Shown in pieces: positions 53,144-62,146 of a stretch of DNA of 64,000 bases; the stretch's first letter is position 1, and every line of letters begins with the position of its first letter. Source of the DNA: JAXGPF01 sp964463985 (lineage in GTDB: Bacteria > Verrucomicrobiota > Kiritimatiellia > JAAZAB01); assembly GCA_964463985.1 (NCBI GenBank), contig CAYXEK010000002.1, forward strand, positions 1-64,000. Direction: 5' to 3'. Below the pieces are notes generated by a model, which saw nothing but the letters and a program-made list of their open reading frames with translations, ran no database searches and was not told the DNA's origin. The position numbers were made by a program, and so were the translations under genes.

Positions 53144-56065
53144 ATGACATCAAACGGATCAGTCTTCGCGTTCTGGCTTCTCAACCACCGCCTGGAGAAA
53201 AATGAATTGCGGCGGCAGTTGATGGAATTGAAATCCCGGGGATTTGCCGGCGTCTTGCCCCACGCGCGCGCCGGGCTGCAAACACCCTATCTTTCGCGCG
53301 CCTGGTTTGACGCCATCCGTTTCATTGCCGGAGAATGCCGCCGGCTGAACCTGGAATTCTGGCTTTATGACGAGGATCCGTTCCCCAGCGGCGCGGCCGG
53401 CGGCCGGGTAATGCTGGACCACCCTGAATTTATCCGACGCACCCTTGTTTTTGAAGAACATGCAACCGCCTGCGCCGGCGGCGCCATCACCGTGGATTTC
53501 GCCGCCCAGAAACTGGTGGGCGCATACGCCCTGCTCCTGGACGATGGACGCCCGTCCAAAATTGCCGCCGATCTGACGGCAGATTGCGGCCTGGTGCGCA
53601 AACAATGGACGGAATTGCGCCGGACAACCAACGGCTATTACAAGCCCTATAAAAATACCACGCGAGCGCATTGGCGCACCGGAACCACCGGCATTGCCTG
53701 GCGGTTGCAATCGCGCCTGCCGCCGGGCAAATATCTGATTGTCGGCGTTTTTTCGCAAATACAGCCCTACAACACATGGGGCACCCTGCCGGACTTGATC
53801 AATCCGGCTGCGGTCGAATATTTCATGAAAATCACCCATGCGCGTTACCGCCGCGAATTGGGCGCCGGACGTTTTGCCCGGGTGCGGGGGATTTTCACCG
53901 ACGAACCCAAGGTCACCGGGGATTTCCCGTGGACCGATTCCCTGCCCGAACAATTCCGGCGCGCATACGGCGCGGATATTTTACCCCTGTTGCCGCATCT
54001 GAAATATGAGTTGGATGATCAAACCGACCTGGTTCGCCACCGTTACCGGCGTTTGCTCGGACATATGTTTCGCGCGGCATTCACCAAACCGATCAGCCGC
54101 TGGTGCGCAAAAAACGGCATCCAGAGCACCGGCCATTTCAGCCCGGAGGAAAATCCCATCGGACAGCAAGCCATGACGCCGGACCTGATGGGATGGCTGA
54201 AGGATATGCATATGCCCGGGATTGACCTGATAGGCTCAAATATCGGCACGCGCCCCTACAGCATCATAAACATCGGCCCGAAACTGGTTTGTTCCGCGGC
54301 GCGGCAGGCCGGCCGGCCGCAGGTGTTGTCCGAATCGCTGGCCGTATGCGGCGATGATTTGAGCCTGGCGCGGGCAAAATCCATGCTGGACTGGCAAATG
54401 GTCATGGGCGTCAATAAATTCGTTCTGCACGGACAATACTATTCGCTGGACGGACCGCGTAAACGCGATGCGCCGCCCTCGATTTTCCAAACGGCGCCCT
54501 ATTGGCCTTACTTCAACAAATTGGCCGATTATCTTGAAGACACCTGCCGGTTGCTGCGGCGGGGCAGGCGCATCTGCGACCTCGCGGTTCTGTATCCCAC
54601 CGCGCATATCAACGCGGTTCTGCCCGGCGCTGAAACCGCGTTGTCCGGCTGGCGCAAGGCGTTGGGCGATCTGGTTTACCGGCTCCTGGCGCGCGGTTTC
54701 GACTTTGACTTCGTGGCTGAACCGGACCTGGCGGACGCGCGGAGCAATAAGGCCGGTCTGCGCATCGGCCGATGTTATTATAAAGCGCTGATCGTGCCTG
54801 GTGCGCCGGCGCTGGACGCCGCAGCGGCGGCCGCCTTGCGGCGGCTCCGTCTGCCCGTGATTTTCGCCGGGCCGCAGCCGCGGATACTGGGAACCAGCCG
54901 CCGCCTTCCCGCCATCGGCCGCACCTGCCGCGCCGGGAACCTGGAAACCACTCTGGCCGCCTGGATTAAAAGGCCGCTGACAACCGCATCCGGCAAGGAT
55001 CTGTTTTGCCATTCGCGCACGCTCAACCGGAAAACTTACCACTTTGTTTTCAATCCGGCGGAAAAGCGCTTGCGCTGCAGGCTGGCAACCGCCGCGGGAA
55101 AATGGCTGGAAATCCGCGATGACCAATCCGGCGCATTCCGGCCCATGGACCCGCATGCAACCGGCGGGGCCGCCCTGGATTTGCCGCCGACGGGCGCTGC
55201 GTTGCTGCGCGAATCCGAAGCCGGCCGCGCCGTTACCATCGTTGCCGCCGCTTCCAAACCGCGCGCAATCAATCTGCGCCATAACTGGACATTGAAACTC
55301 TGCGGGGACAACACCCTGATGCTTGACGCATGGCGCAGCCAGGATGGGCGTCTGTTCCACCTGCCGCTGCCCGGGCAGGCGCCGCAACTCCCTCCGCAGC
55401 CCCTGCTCCGCGCGCGGTTTTACGTCAAAAGCCTTCCGCCCGACGCATATCTGGTCTGGGAAGAAGGCGGCTTTGCCGCCCCCCATGCCATCGCATTAAA
55501 CGGGCAGCGTTTGATTGGCCGGCCGCGCCGGGTGTTTGACGCCTATAATCTTGCCGCCGACGTCACCCGCCTGCTGCGCCCCGGTTGGAATACGGTCAAG
55601 GTGTCCTTCCAAGCTCCGGGCGCGCCGCCCATGCACGATCCCCTGCGGCTGATGGGTAATTTCCGCGTGAGCGCGCATGCGGATGGCTGGCTGATAGAAA
55701 ACAATCCGGCTGAGATGCGCCTGCGCGCATTGGCGGATTGGACCAGGCTCGGCTGGCCGTTTTATTCCGGCACAATGATTTACTCCAATGAATTCGAACT
55801 GCCGGCGCTGCCGGACCAACGGAGAAAATTATTGCTGCAGATTGACGGCGTACACGATCTGGCGGAGCCGGAAATCAACGGCAAATCCGCCGGCGTGCTG
55901 GCCTGGCCGCCGTATCAATGCGATATCAGCCGGCTGGTCCGCCCGGGCCGGAACCGGCTGCGCCTGCGGGTAGCCAATTCCGCCGTTAATTTTATCGGCG
56001 GTGAGCCGTCAATCTCGGGCATCGCCGGCAATGTAAAAATCTTCATAAGCAGGCATGCTCGATGA
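53144..56065 (+). CDS. GH106-like glycoside hydrolase (alpha-L-rhamnosidase-like)
   Basis: This is a 973-aa protein without signal peptide. The N-terminus FAFWLLNHRLEKNELRRQLM, GFAGVLPHARAG and FWLYDEDPFPSGAAGGRV reads like the barrel start of GH106 and related families. IFTDEPKVTGDFPWTD at about 247-262 and STGHFSPEENPIG hold candidate acidic residues. The C-terminal third has a jelly-roll carbohydrate-binding fold (about 855-970, PFYSGTMIYSNEFELP, DGVHDLAEPEINGKSAGVLA). Rhamnosidase activity is inferred from family resemblance only. It follows the sulfatase by 9 bp; together they could remove sulfate and then cut a deoxy-sugar. Confidence 0.78.
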   Translation: MTSNGSVFAFWLLNHRLEKNELRRQLMELKSRGFAGVLPHARAGLQTPYLSRAWFDAIRFIAGECRRLNLEFWLYDEDPFPSGAAGGRVMLDHPEFIRRTLVFEEHATACAGGAITVDFAAQKLVGAYALLLDDGRPSKIAADLTADCGLVRKQWTELRRTTNGYYKPYKNTTRAHWRTGTTGIAWRLQSRLPPGKYLIVGVFSQIQPYNTWGTLPDLINPAAVEYFMKITHARYRRELGAGRFARVRGIFTDEPKVTGDFPWTDSLPEQFRRAYGADILPLLPHLKYELDDQTDLVRHRYRRLLGHMFRAAFTKPISRWCAKNGIQSTGHFSPEENPIGQQAMTPDLMGWLKDMHMPGIDLIGSNIGTRPYSIINIGPKLVCSAARQAGRPQVLSESLAVCGDDLSLARAKSMLDWQMVMGVNKFVLHGQYYSLDGPRKRDAPPSIFQTAPYWPYFNKLADYLEDTCRLLRRGRRICDLAVLYPTAHINAVLPGAETALSGWRKALGDLVYRLLARGFDFDFVAEPDLADARSNKAGLRIGRCYYKALIVPGAPALDAAAAAALRRLRLPVIFAGPQPRILGTSRRLPAIGRTCRAGNLETTLAAWIKRPLTTASGKDLFCHSRTLNRKTYHFVFNPAEKRLRCRLATAAGKWLEIRDDQSGAFRPMDPHATGGAALDLPPTGAALLRESEAGRAVTIVAAASKPRAINLRHNWTLKLCGDNTLMLDAWRSQDGRLFHLPLPGQAPQLPPQPLLRARFYVKSLPPDAYLVWEEGGFAAPHAIALNGQRLIGRPRRVFDAYNLAADVTRLLRPGWNTVKVSFQAPGAPPMHDPLRLMGNFRVSAHADGWLIENNPAEMRLRALADWTRLGWPFYSGTMIYSNEFELPALPDQRRKLLLQIDGVHDLAEPEINGKSAGVLAWPPYQCDISRLVRPGRNRLRLRVANSAVNFIGGEPSISGIAGNVKIFISRHAR

Positions 56066-56162
56066 TATTTTTTTGTTTGCGGTTTCCTGGATTTTGCGTC
56101 AAAATTTAACAAATGGCAGGCATACGAAAAAAATAGCGGTCAACCTGTTCCGGAGGTGTGTT

Positions 56163-57536
56163 ATGACAGTCATGTATTCAGCATGCAGCATGAACCGGAT
56201 GCCCGGCGGCCTGAAATATGCTTTTTGCGCCGCATTGCTGCTGTGCTCAACGGCCGGCGCCACGAATGTATATGTCGTCCCGCCGGACACACCCGGCGCC
56301 GCGCCGGACGGCTTGTTCACCACATGGTCCACGGCCGCCACCAACATCCAGGATGCCATTAACGCCATCAATACCAACGGCGGCAATATCGTTTACATAT
56401 CCAATGGCGTCTATCATCTGACCAATGAGATTGCCGTGAATAAAGGCATCGTCCTGCGCAGTTGGAGCAACGGTCTGACGGCGCCCGCAAGCACGATCCT
56501 GGACGCCGACAATTACCCCGGGAAGCCCGAGACCAACCGCGTGCTGTATGTCAACCATGTTGATGCGATCGTGGACGGATTGAAGCTGCAGGGGGGCAAC
56601 GGCCGCGGCGGCGGCATTCTGATCGGCAGATCGGCCATGATTACAAATTGCATCATTTACAGCAATGTCACCGCCAATTACGGCGCCGGAATAGCGACGG
56701 AAGTAGTCGGACGCAAGGTGGGTCTGATAACGCATTGCAATGTGATTTATAACGAGGCCACGAACGGCGGCGGCGGATTTTTCCTTAACGATTATTCCAC
56801 CGGCATCATTGAGCATTGCTCCATCGAATGGAACAAGTCCCGCGCAAACAATGCCGCGAATGGCGGCGGCGGATTTTACGGGACCAGGCTGGGAACGAAC
56901 TTGATAGTGCGCTGGTGCACCATTGCCCATAATACCGCCTCCTACCGTGATTCCGGCGGCGGCGTGAATATCTGGTATTCCGGGATCATTGAAAACTGTG
57001 TGATCGTATCCAATCACCAGATCAGCACTTCTACCGGGCGGTCCGGACACGATGTGTACATTTACTACGGCACAAACGTCTACCTGCGCAATTGCCTGGT
57101 GGCGGGAAACACCAATACCTCACGCGATGTGGTGCATTGCCAATTCGCCGGCAATATCGAAAACTGCACTATTGCCAATAACGCCGCGGGCGGCATCGGC
57201 AACTACACGAATGATGCCGGGGCGCGGGTCGTCAACACAATCATGTACGATAACCTGATTGATGCCTACACCAACAACATAGTATTTTCCAACTGTGTGG
57301 CTTCCGTGGTCTTGCCCGGCGCGGACAATATCACCAACGCGCCGATATTCGCCGACGCCGGTTTCAGGCTGGCCGCCGATTCGCCCGGGATAAATGCCGG
57401 ACTGAACCTGCCCTGGATGTCCGAGCCGGGCGCAATTGATTTGGACGGACGGCGGCGGGTGGACGCGATCCAGCGCCGCGTAGACATGGGCTGCTATGAA
57501 TATTTATACCGCGGATCACTATTCAATATCAAATGA
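56163..57536 (+). CDS. Secreted beta-helix protein with choice-of-anchor Q-like end
   Basis: The start at 56163, with GGAGG upstream, gives 457 aa; 36 codons further upstream are open but lack the signal. The signal peptide is about 1-33 (LKYAFCAALLLCSTAGA). TNVYVVPPDTPGAAPDGLF and NGGNIVYISNGVYHLTNEIA are shared nearly word for word with the protein at 27618, which lies in the opposite arm. The C-terminus has SPGINAGLNLPWMSEPGAID and VDMGCYEYLYRGS. The two genes are recent duplicates. It may bind or cut the substrate at the cell surface. Confidence 0.86.
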   Translation: MTVMYSACSMNRMPGGLKYAFCAALLLCSTAGATNVYVVPPDTPGAAPDGLFTTWSTAATNIQDAINAINTNGGNIVYISNGVYHLTNEIAVNKGIVLRSWSNGLTAPASTILDADNYPGKPETNRVLYVNHVDAIVDGLKLQGGNGRGGGILIGRSAMITNCIIYSNVTANYGAGIATEVVGRKVGLITHCNVIYNEATNGGGGFFLNDYSTGIIEHCSIEWNKSRANNAANGGGGFYGTRLGTNLIVRWCTIAHNTASYRDSGGGVNIWYSGIIENCVIVSNHQISTSTGRSGHDVYIYYGTNVYLRNCLVAGNTNTSRDVVHCQFAGNIENCTIANNAAGGIGNYTNDAGARVVNTIMYDNLIDAYTNNIVFSNCVASVVLPGADNITNAPIFADAGFRLAADSPGINAGLNLPWMSEPGAIDLDGRRRVDAIQRRVDMGCYEYLYRGSLFNIK

Positions 57537-57691
57537 GCCGGTTGCAGCGGAATCGCGCGGGTAACCAGCATGTTATCGCACTGGAGGGCCGCGCCCATCG
57601 CGGCCGCCGGGATTTACGGAGACCGCTCGCACCGATCTAATTAACCGCGCCGTCATTTTCATGGCGCCGCGCAACCGCCAGGAAGGTTAAC

Positions 57692-59056
57692 ATGCAAAGC
57701 AAGCGCCCCAAAAACAGACCGAACATCGTGCTCATGGTATCCGACGATCACGGCCTGGAAACGCTGGGGTGCTACGGCAATGCCGCCGTGCACACGCCCC
57801 GCCTGGACAGTCTGGCCGGAGACGGCGTTCGGTTTACAAACGCTTTTTGCACTTCCGCCTCCTGCGCCGCCAGCCGGGCCAACATCCTGACCGGCCTTTA
57901 CAACCATGCCACCGGCGCCTACGGCCACACTCATGGCGTCAACCATTTTTCCTGTTTCGACAATATTGAAACATTGCCGGCCCTGCTTAACAAGTGCGGC
58001 TACCGCACCGGCCGCGTCGGGAAAAAGCACTACGCCCCTGACCGGCTCTTTCCCTTTGCCTGGGGTTGCCCTGACAACCGGTTCGGACGCGACGATGTCC
58101 GCATGTCGGAAGCCTGCCGGGAGTTCGTGCGCGGGCCGGCCCCGTTTTTCCTTTACTGGTGCTCCAAAAATCCCCACCGGGCCTTTTTCAAGGAAGATCA
58201 CCCGCTGCGTCCCAACCGCTTCGGCAATCCTCTACGCTCCTTCCCGGGCGACAAGGAAAAATTATACGCCGAAACAGAAGTGCAAGTGCCTCCATTCCTG
58301 AACGATACTCCCGCCGCACGGGCGGAATTGGCCCAATATTACCAATCCATTTCCCGCCTGGACCGCGGCGTCGGCAAATTGATGGATGTATTGAAGGAGG
58401 AGGGCCAATACGACAACACGGTGGTGATTTACATTTCCGATAACGGCGCGGCCTTCCCCCAGGCGAAAACCAATCTTTATGAGCCGGGGATGCGCCTGCC
58501 GTGCATAATCCGCACCCCCTGGCAGCGCTCCCGCGGCGGCATTTGCGACGGATTAATCACCTGGACGGACATGGCCCCCACCATCCTCGATTTCGCGCGC
58601 TGCCGACGCCATCCTTCAAAATTCCACGGACGTTCATTTAAAAACATCATCGGCGAAAAAAGCCCAAAAAAATGGCGCGCCGCCATCTATGCCTCGCATA
58701 CCTTCCACGGCATCACCAACTATTACCCGATGCGCGTCATACGCACGAAAAAATTCAAATTCATCTGGAATATCGCCTGGAAACTGGATTATTCGTTTGC
58801 GTCAGATCTCTGGGCGTCCGCTTACTGGCAGGCCATGCTGCGCGACGGCGGCAGCCGATTGGGCGCAAAATCGCTGAAGGCTTATCTGCATCGCCCGCGG
58901 TTTGAGCTTTATGACCTCGAAAACGATCCGAACGAGACGAAAAACCTCGCGGACAAACCGGCTTACGGCGAATTGGTCGCCGATTTTACAGCACAATTGA
59001 AAACTTTCCAGAAGGAAACCAGCGATCCATGGATCCACAAATGGATTTATGATTAA
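57692..59056 (+). CDS. Sulfatase with CAASR motif (heparan N-sulfatase-like)
   Basis: The 454-aa protein begins MQSKRPKNRPNIVLMVSDDH and has SCAASRANILTG with Cys58 as the expected formylglycine. The usual Pro at position three is Ala60, a change found in some S1 subfamilies. Aspartates for calcium are in SDDHG and YISDNGAAFPQAKTNLYEPG. The closest resemblance is to N-sulfoglucosamine sulfohydrolases (HATGAYGHTHGVNHF, RTGRVGKKHYAP), so an amino-sugar sulfate or sulfamate may be the target; this is inference. GGAAGG precedes the ATG. No signal peptide. The HEAT gene follows 28 bp on. Confidence 0.92.
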   Translation: MQSKRPKNRPNIVLMVSDDHGLETLGCYGNAAVHTPRLDSLAGDGVRFTNAFCTSASCAASRANILTGLYNHATGAYGHTHGVNHFSCFDNIETLPALLNKCGYRTGRVGKKHYAPDRLFPFAWGCPDNRFGRDDVRMSEACREFVRGPAPFFLYWCSKNPHRAFFKEDHPLRPNRFGNPLRSFPGDKEKLYAETEVQVPPFLNDTPAARAELAQYYQSISRLDRGVGKLMDVLKEEGQYDNTVVIYISDNGAAFPQAKTNLYEPGMRLPCIIRTPWQRSRGGICDGLITWTDMAPTILDFARCRRHPSKFHGRSFKNIIGEKSPKKWRAAIYASHTFHGITNYYPMRVIRTKKFKFIWNIAWKLDYSFASDLWASAYWQAMLRDGGSRLGAKSLKAYLHRPRFELYDLENDPNETKNLADKPAYGELVADFTAQLKTFQKETSDPWIHKWIYD

Positions 59057-59084
59057 ACCGCAGGCCACAAAAAAAGGAGGAGCC

Positions 59085-60110
59085 GTGCAGAAAAACTTGC
59101 TGATGATTACGGGCATATCATGCGGGATTGCTTTTGCCGGCCTGGCGGCGGCGCCGGATGCAACCCTTGGTCCGATGGCGGAAAAGGGGCCGGACGACGT
59201 GCCGGCCCTGATCAAGGCGCTGAAAGCCGGGGAGATGGGCGCGCGCTGGAACGCGGCCTTGATCCTGGGCGAAATCGGCGATAAAACCGCCGTGCCGGCC
59301 CTGGTCGAGTGTGCGGGGAAAGACGATAACCCACGGGTGCGTCGGCGCGCCCTGGAGGCGCTGGGCAAGCTGGGCGATAAAACCGCCGTGCCGGCCCTGC
59401 AGGCGGCGCTGCAGGACGGGGATCGGTTCGTGCGCCGGGATGCCGCGCGCGCCCTGGGCCGATTGGGCGACGCAACTGCCGTGCCGGCCCTGGCGGCGCT
59501 GCTGAAGGACCCGGAGGGATTCGTGCGACGGGACGCCGCGCGCGCCCTGGGCGAAATCGGCGACAATTCCATCATTCCCGAATTGCGTCAATTGGCGGAA
59601 GAATCCGCCGCGGATTACAGTGTTGACGCTCCGCTGCTGCCGGAGGAAATGTCGCCCGCGGCGCGGGAGGCGTGTTTTGCCCTGGGCAAACTTGGCGGGG
59701 AAACCGCCGTGCCGGCCCTGGCACAAGTCATCAAGCACACCACCGGTTCCGTCAGGATGCGCGCAGCGGCGGCGCTGGGAAACTGCGGCGCGGCGGCGGC
59801 GCCGGTCCTGACGGCGGCCCTGGCGGATGAAGACGGCAATGTCCGCCGGGCGGCGGTCGCCGGCCTGAAACAAATCGGCGGGGAGGCCGGCGCGGCGGGA
59901 CTGGCGGAAGCTTTCAAGTCGGATGACGTCCTGACCCAACTGGAAGCCGCCAGGGCCCTGGGCGAAATCGGCGGCAAATCTTCCGTGCCGGCCCTGCAGG
60001 CGGCGCTGGCGGCGGCGCGCGCGGCGGAACCCAGCCGTTACAAAAACCGCCTCATCCAGGCGGTGCAGGCAGCGATTAAATCCATCGAAACCGGAAAGGA
60101 TGGGAAATAA
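59085..60110 (+). CDS. Exported HEAT-repeat protein
   Basis: I prefer GTG at 59085, which has a strong AGGAGG and yields a clean signal peptide (VQKNLLMITGISCGIAFAGL), 341 aa. An ATG at 59049 overlaps the sulfatase and is less likely. About nine HEAT/PBS-lyase-type units follow, each about 31 residues, such as NAALILGEIGDKTAVPALVE, RRALEALGKLGDKTAVPALQ and RRDAARALGRLGDATAVPAL. These form helical scaffolds for protein binding. The repeats are very similar to one another, so they have spread recently. It is coupled by TAATG to the DUF4838 gene, and may hold the secreted enzymes together. Confidence 0.88.
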   Translation: MQKNLLMITGISCGIAFAGLAAAPDATLGPMAEKGPDDVPALIKALKAGEMGARWNAALILGEIGDKTAVPALVECAGKDDNPRVRRRALEALGKLGDKTAVPALQAALQDGDRFVRRDAARALGRLGDATAVPALAALLKDPEGFVRRDAARALGEIGDNSIIPELRQLAEESAADYSVDAPLLPEEMSPAAREACFALGKLGGETAVPALAQVIKHTTGSVRMRAAAALGNCGAAAAPVLTAALADEDGNVRRAAVAGLKQIGGEAGAAGLAEAFKSDDVLTQLEAARALGEIGGKSSVPALQAALAAARAAEPSRYKNRLIQAVQAAIKSIETGKDGK

Positions 60111-62143
60111 TGCGCAATGTTTTTTTACCCGCCGCCGCTTTATGCGCCCTGCTTGCATCCGGCGTGGCCATGCGAGCGCCGGGCGCGGAAGAAGCGGTCA
60201 TAGTCAAAGAAGGCCGTGCCATGGCGGTGATCGTGGCGGCGGACGATGCCGGGCGCGCGGAACAATACGCGGCGGCGGAACTGCAAAAATACCTTGAAAA
60301 GATATCCGGGGCGCGGCTGGAGATCGTGCCGGAAAACCAGGTCAAGGCGGAAAAGGGGCTGGGGCCGGAGAGTTCCCGGATATTCATCGGCAGGTGCAGG
60401 GAATCCGCGCCGTTGTATAACATGCTGCGCCGGAAGGACGCCGATGCCTTCGCGGTGAAAGTCGAGCGGCAGCAGATCGGGGAAATGGTGCGTCCGGGGC
60501 AATGGGACGACCGGCCGGGAAACTGGCATGACGTGTTCCTGGTCGGCGCGAGCGGGCGGGGCACGGTTTACGCCGTGTATGACTTCCTGGAGCGCGACCT
60601 GGGCTGCCGCTGGCTGGCGCCGGGCGAAGTTTGGGAGGAGATCCCGCAGACCAACACGGTCGCGGCCGCAACCGGCGCGCGGATGGAAGAACCGGTGATG
60701 AAGTACCGGCAGGACAACTCCCTGGACCACTCCGACTGGGGGCTGAAACAGAAAGCCAATATCTGCCGGCGCATCGCCTGGCCGTTTGCCTGGATGGACC
60801 GGCGGTATCGCGAGGTCGAACCGCTGCCGGTTGAATTGCGCGGCTGGGAAGGCGTGCATGACGCCCCGCGGATCGCCTGGGGCGTGAGCGCGGAAAACCC
60901 GGAATGGTTCGCGGCGGACCAGGCCGGCGCGCGATACGTCGGCTACGAGCATGAAAAGATCAAGGGCCAAATATGCTTCAGCAACCCGGAAGTGCGGGAT
61001 TTGCTGGCGGATCGGCTTTCGCAGCTCCTGCGCGAGCGTCCGGAGCTGGATTTTGTCGAAGTCGGGTGCGAGGACGGCCTGCCGCGCAATTATTGCCATT
61101 GTGGAAAGTGCCTGGATTGGGATGCAATTAACGCGGTGGAACGGGGCAAGCGCGGGATGCACACCCACCGCTGGCTGGCGCTGGTGAACGCGGTGGCCAA
61201 GCAACTGGCGGAAAGCGATCCGGCGAAAAAGCTCGTCGCCGCGGCTTACGCCACCTACCAGGAGCCGCCGGACCCGGAAGTGATCAAGCCCGATCCCAAT
61301 GTCATCATCATGTATTGGTCCTGGGCCAATTGCCGGGTGCACGGCTACGAACACCTGCGGGAAGACGAAAACCGCTTGCCGGAAATGGAGTCGCATGCGC
61401 AATCCCGGGCATGGCTGGAAGCCTGGAGCGGGATTACACCGGCAGGCATGATCATCTCGGAATACGTTACGCGCTCCGCCATGGATGGCATGGTGGGCAC
61501 CTGCCCGCGGCGGTATGTTAACGACATGCGTTACCTGCAAAAACACGGTTTTACCGGATACAACCCTTTTGACGATCCGCTGCAATGGGGCATGCGCGTT
61601 GTCAACCGGTATGCCATCGTCAAGGCCATGTGGAACCCTGACGTTGACCCGGATACGTTGATGGAGGATTTTTGCAACCACGCCTTCCACGCGGGTTCGT
61701 CGGAGATGCAAGCCTTCATCCAGGGCATTGAAAACGCCATGCAGACCGCCGGATGCAGCCACGTGTCGGCCACCAGTTGGATGACCCCGGCAAACATGGA
61801 GGCGGCGAAACAGCATCTGGATGCCGCGCAGCAAGCCGCGGCCGGCGATGCGAAGGCGCTGGCGCGGCTGGGTCAAATCGAGCGTAACTTGCGGTATTCC
61901 GAACTGGCGGGCCCGGCTTTCGAGCTCTGGTTCCGCGTAGCCAAGGGCGAGCGCGACCCAGCTTTGATGCGCGAAGCCATCCGGCTGGGCGAAGCCGCAT
62001 TGGCTTACCGCGAAGAAATGCGGCAAAAATATCCCGATGAAAATTTCCGCGCCGGCTTCCGGATGGTTGACCAGGCGGGGAAAGACGGCCGCTGGCATGC
62101 GCTGCTAAAACAACTTGAGGCAGAGCAGAAGAAAGCGGAATAA
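60110..62143 (+). CDS. Secreted DUF4838 family protein
   Basis: The 677-aa protein has a signal peptide (MRNVFLPAAALCALLASGVA). Residues about 48-200 form the alpha-glucuronidase N-terminal-like domain (AEQYAAAELQKYLEKISGAR, YAVYDFLERDLGCRWLAPGE). The DUF4838 part (about 240-500) contains NYCHCGKCLDWD with the CxCxxC motif and IMYWSWANCRVHGYEH. The C-terminus is helical. It probably acts on uronic-acid-rich or related glycan outside the cytoplasm (inference). It is intact and coupled to the HEAT gene. Bases 60254-61188 are identical to the next gene. Confidence 0.88.
   Translation: MRNVFLPAAALCALLASGVAMRAPGAEEAVIVKEGRAMAVIVAADDAGRAEQYAAAELQKYLEKISGARLEIVPENQVKAEKGLGPESSRIFIGRCRESAPLYNMLRRKDADAFAVKVERQQIGEMVRPGQWDDRPGNWHDVFLVGASGRGTVYAVYDFLERDLGCRWLAPGEVWEEIPQTNTVAAATGARMEEPVMKYRQDNSLDHSDWGLKQKANICRRIAWPFAWMDRRYREVEPLPVELRGWEGVHDAPRIAWGVSAENPEWFAADQAGARYVGYEHEKIKGQICFSNPEVRDLLADRLSQLLRERPELDFVEVGCEDGLPRNYCHCGKCLDWDAINAVERGKRGMHTHRWLALVNAVAKQLAESDPAKKLVAAAYATYQEPPDPEVIKPDPNVIIMYWSWANCRVHGYEHLREDENRLPEMESHAQSRAWLEAWSGITPAGMIISEYVTRSAMDGMVGTCPRRYVNDMRYLQKHGFTGYNPFDDPLQWGMRVVNRYAIVKAMWNPDVDPDTLMEDFCNHAFHAGSSEMQAFIQGIENAMQTAGCSHVSATSWMTPANMEAAKQHLDAAQQAAAGDAKALARLGQIERNLRYSELAGPAFELWFRVAKGERDPALMREAIRLGEAALAYREEMRQKYPDENFRAGFRMVDQAGKDGRWHALLKQLEAEQKKAE
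60254..61188. repeat. 935-bp block identical to 62291-63225 (copy 1)
   Basis: The two blocks match base for base by eye; they lie 2,037 bp apart in direct orientation. High similarity continues to about 61320, then drops. Confidence 0.9.
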
Positions 62144-62146
62144 AAC

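Noticed and set aside
54236..55486. A 416-codon minus-strand frame inside the GH106-like gene
   Set aside because: Antisense shadow; the plus-strand gene has consistent fold signatures over the same bases.
59200..60060. Tandem DNA repeat in the HEAT gene as a satellite or CRISPR-like array
   Set aside because: The periodicity of about 93 bp comes from protein HEAT units; there are no spacers and no uniform repeat.
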